A DNA stretch of 64,000 nucleotides from Lepidonotus clava (lineage: Eukaryota > Annelida > Polychaeta > Phyllodocida > Polynoidae). The notes below the pieces were generated by a model. It was not told where the DNA came from. It worked only from the letters and a program-made list of their open reading frames with translations, and ran no database searches. Positions 63,867-64,000 of this stretch are shown here, piece by piece; position 1 is the first letter of the stretch; each line of letters begins with the position of its first letter. Position numbers and translations under genes: made by a program. The stretch is taken from assembly GCA_936440205.1 (NCBI GenBank), contig OW387150.1, forward strand, positions 32,101,795 to 32,165,794, read 5' to 3'.

Positions 63867-63977
63867 GCATTTTCTGCTGATGGAATTGCACCAGCATAAC
63901 ATAAAGTAAAAGGAAGACACCAATTATACCACATATAGAGAAGAACAAAGAAACAGGCAACCACACAATCCAAACCG
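63867..63977 (-). CDS. Candidate hydrophobic exon at the right edge
   Basis: On the minus strand, GATTTTTAG (acceptor-like, ending at 63978) is followed by an open frame reading VWIVWLPVSLFFSICG, then IIGVFLLLYVMLVQFHQQK. This is one strong transmembrane helix of about 24 residues. It then runs into a B-type element, so the exon must end near 63867, where no strong donor is seen. It might be an exon of a multi-pass membrane protein entering from the right, or chance hydrophobicity in AT-rich DNA. It would be antisense to the signal-peptide gene. Confidence 0.22.
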
Positions 63978-64000
63978 CTAAAAATCAACTCTTGACACGA

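Noticed and set aside
1-64000. LTR retroelements, virus-like elements, CRISPR arrays, rRNA or intact transposases
   Set aside because: No long terminal repeats, reverse transcriptase, capsid or transposase motifs, regular spacer arrays or rRNA-like blocks were recognised. The repeats have short inverted ends or SINE structure.

Overview
The window looks like nuclear DNA of an invertebrate animal, probably marine, but the species cannot be named from sequence alone. It is AT-rich and very gene-poor. It has consensus GT-AG splice junctions, tRNA-headed SINEs with a simple-repeat tail, CpG-rich regulatory patches, and a dense load of short non-autonomous DNA transposons. There are no prokaryotic operons, no rRNA and no CRISPR array. 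I recognise no LTR retroelement, virus-like element or intact transposase.

Gene content is small. The best coding feature is the signal-peptide exon at 62342-62447 (+), with ATG at 62375 and a GTAAGT donor. A likely upstream exon of the same gene lies at 58573-58624 (+). Weaker candidates are a hydrophobic exon on the minus strand at the right edge (63867-63977), two open segments near 22.7-23.2 kb, and two copies of a short mitochondrial-presequence-like reading frame near 20.3 and 20.9 kb. CpG-rich, promoter-like patches sit at 2.0-2.5, 13.3-13.6, 17.4-17.8, 33.8-34.2 and 52.35-52.6 kb. The 13.3 kb patch runs into a tandem array that repeats its own exon-end and splice-donor sequence.

Most of the rest is mobile DNA, labelled here by family. 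A-type elements (CCCAG termini, about 300-370 bp, about 14 copies) are flanked by 2-bp duplications of varied sequence. TTAA-group elements (B, D, E, F, G, H, I, V) have different bodies but related ends (TTAA followed by GCC, then often TTCCAC) and are often strung together with one shared TTAA between neighbours. J and K elements (TGGCCC-GTTGC termini) lie between 3-bp CNG repeats and form chains sharing one CTG. There are also hAT-like C elements (CAGGGGCGGAT), smaller P, M, N, Q, U, W and Y families, and foldback elements. Nested insertions at 3.1-3.8, 33.1-33.6, 45.7-46.2 and 49.1-50.1 kb give relative ages.

Layout: 0-7 kb, regulatory patch, nested J/K and microsatellite; 7-13 kb, A, I, E and H elements; 13-18 kb, promoter plus exon-junction array, quiet DNA, NRF1/E2F-like patch; 18-26 kb, A and G elements, the mitochondrial-like repeat array, possible coding fragments; 26-34 kb, SINEs, a 51-bp perfect palindrome, nested D elements; 34-45 kb, P, Y, A, J and CTCF-like sites; 45-54 kb, N, B and K/J chains, TATA-containing patch; 54-64 kb, M cluster, foldbacks, A and D chains, and the secreted-protein exon.
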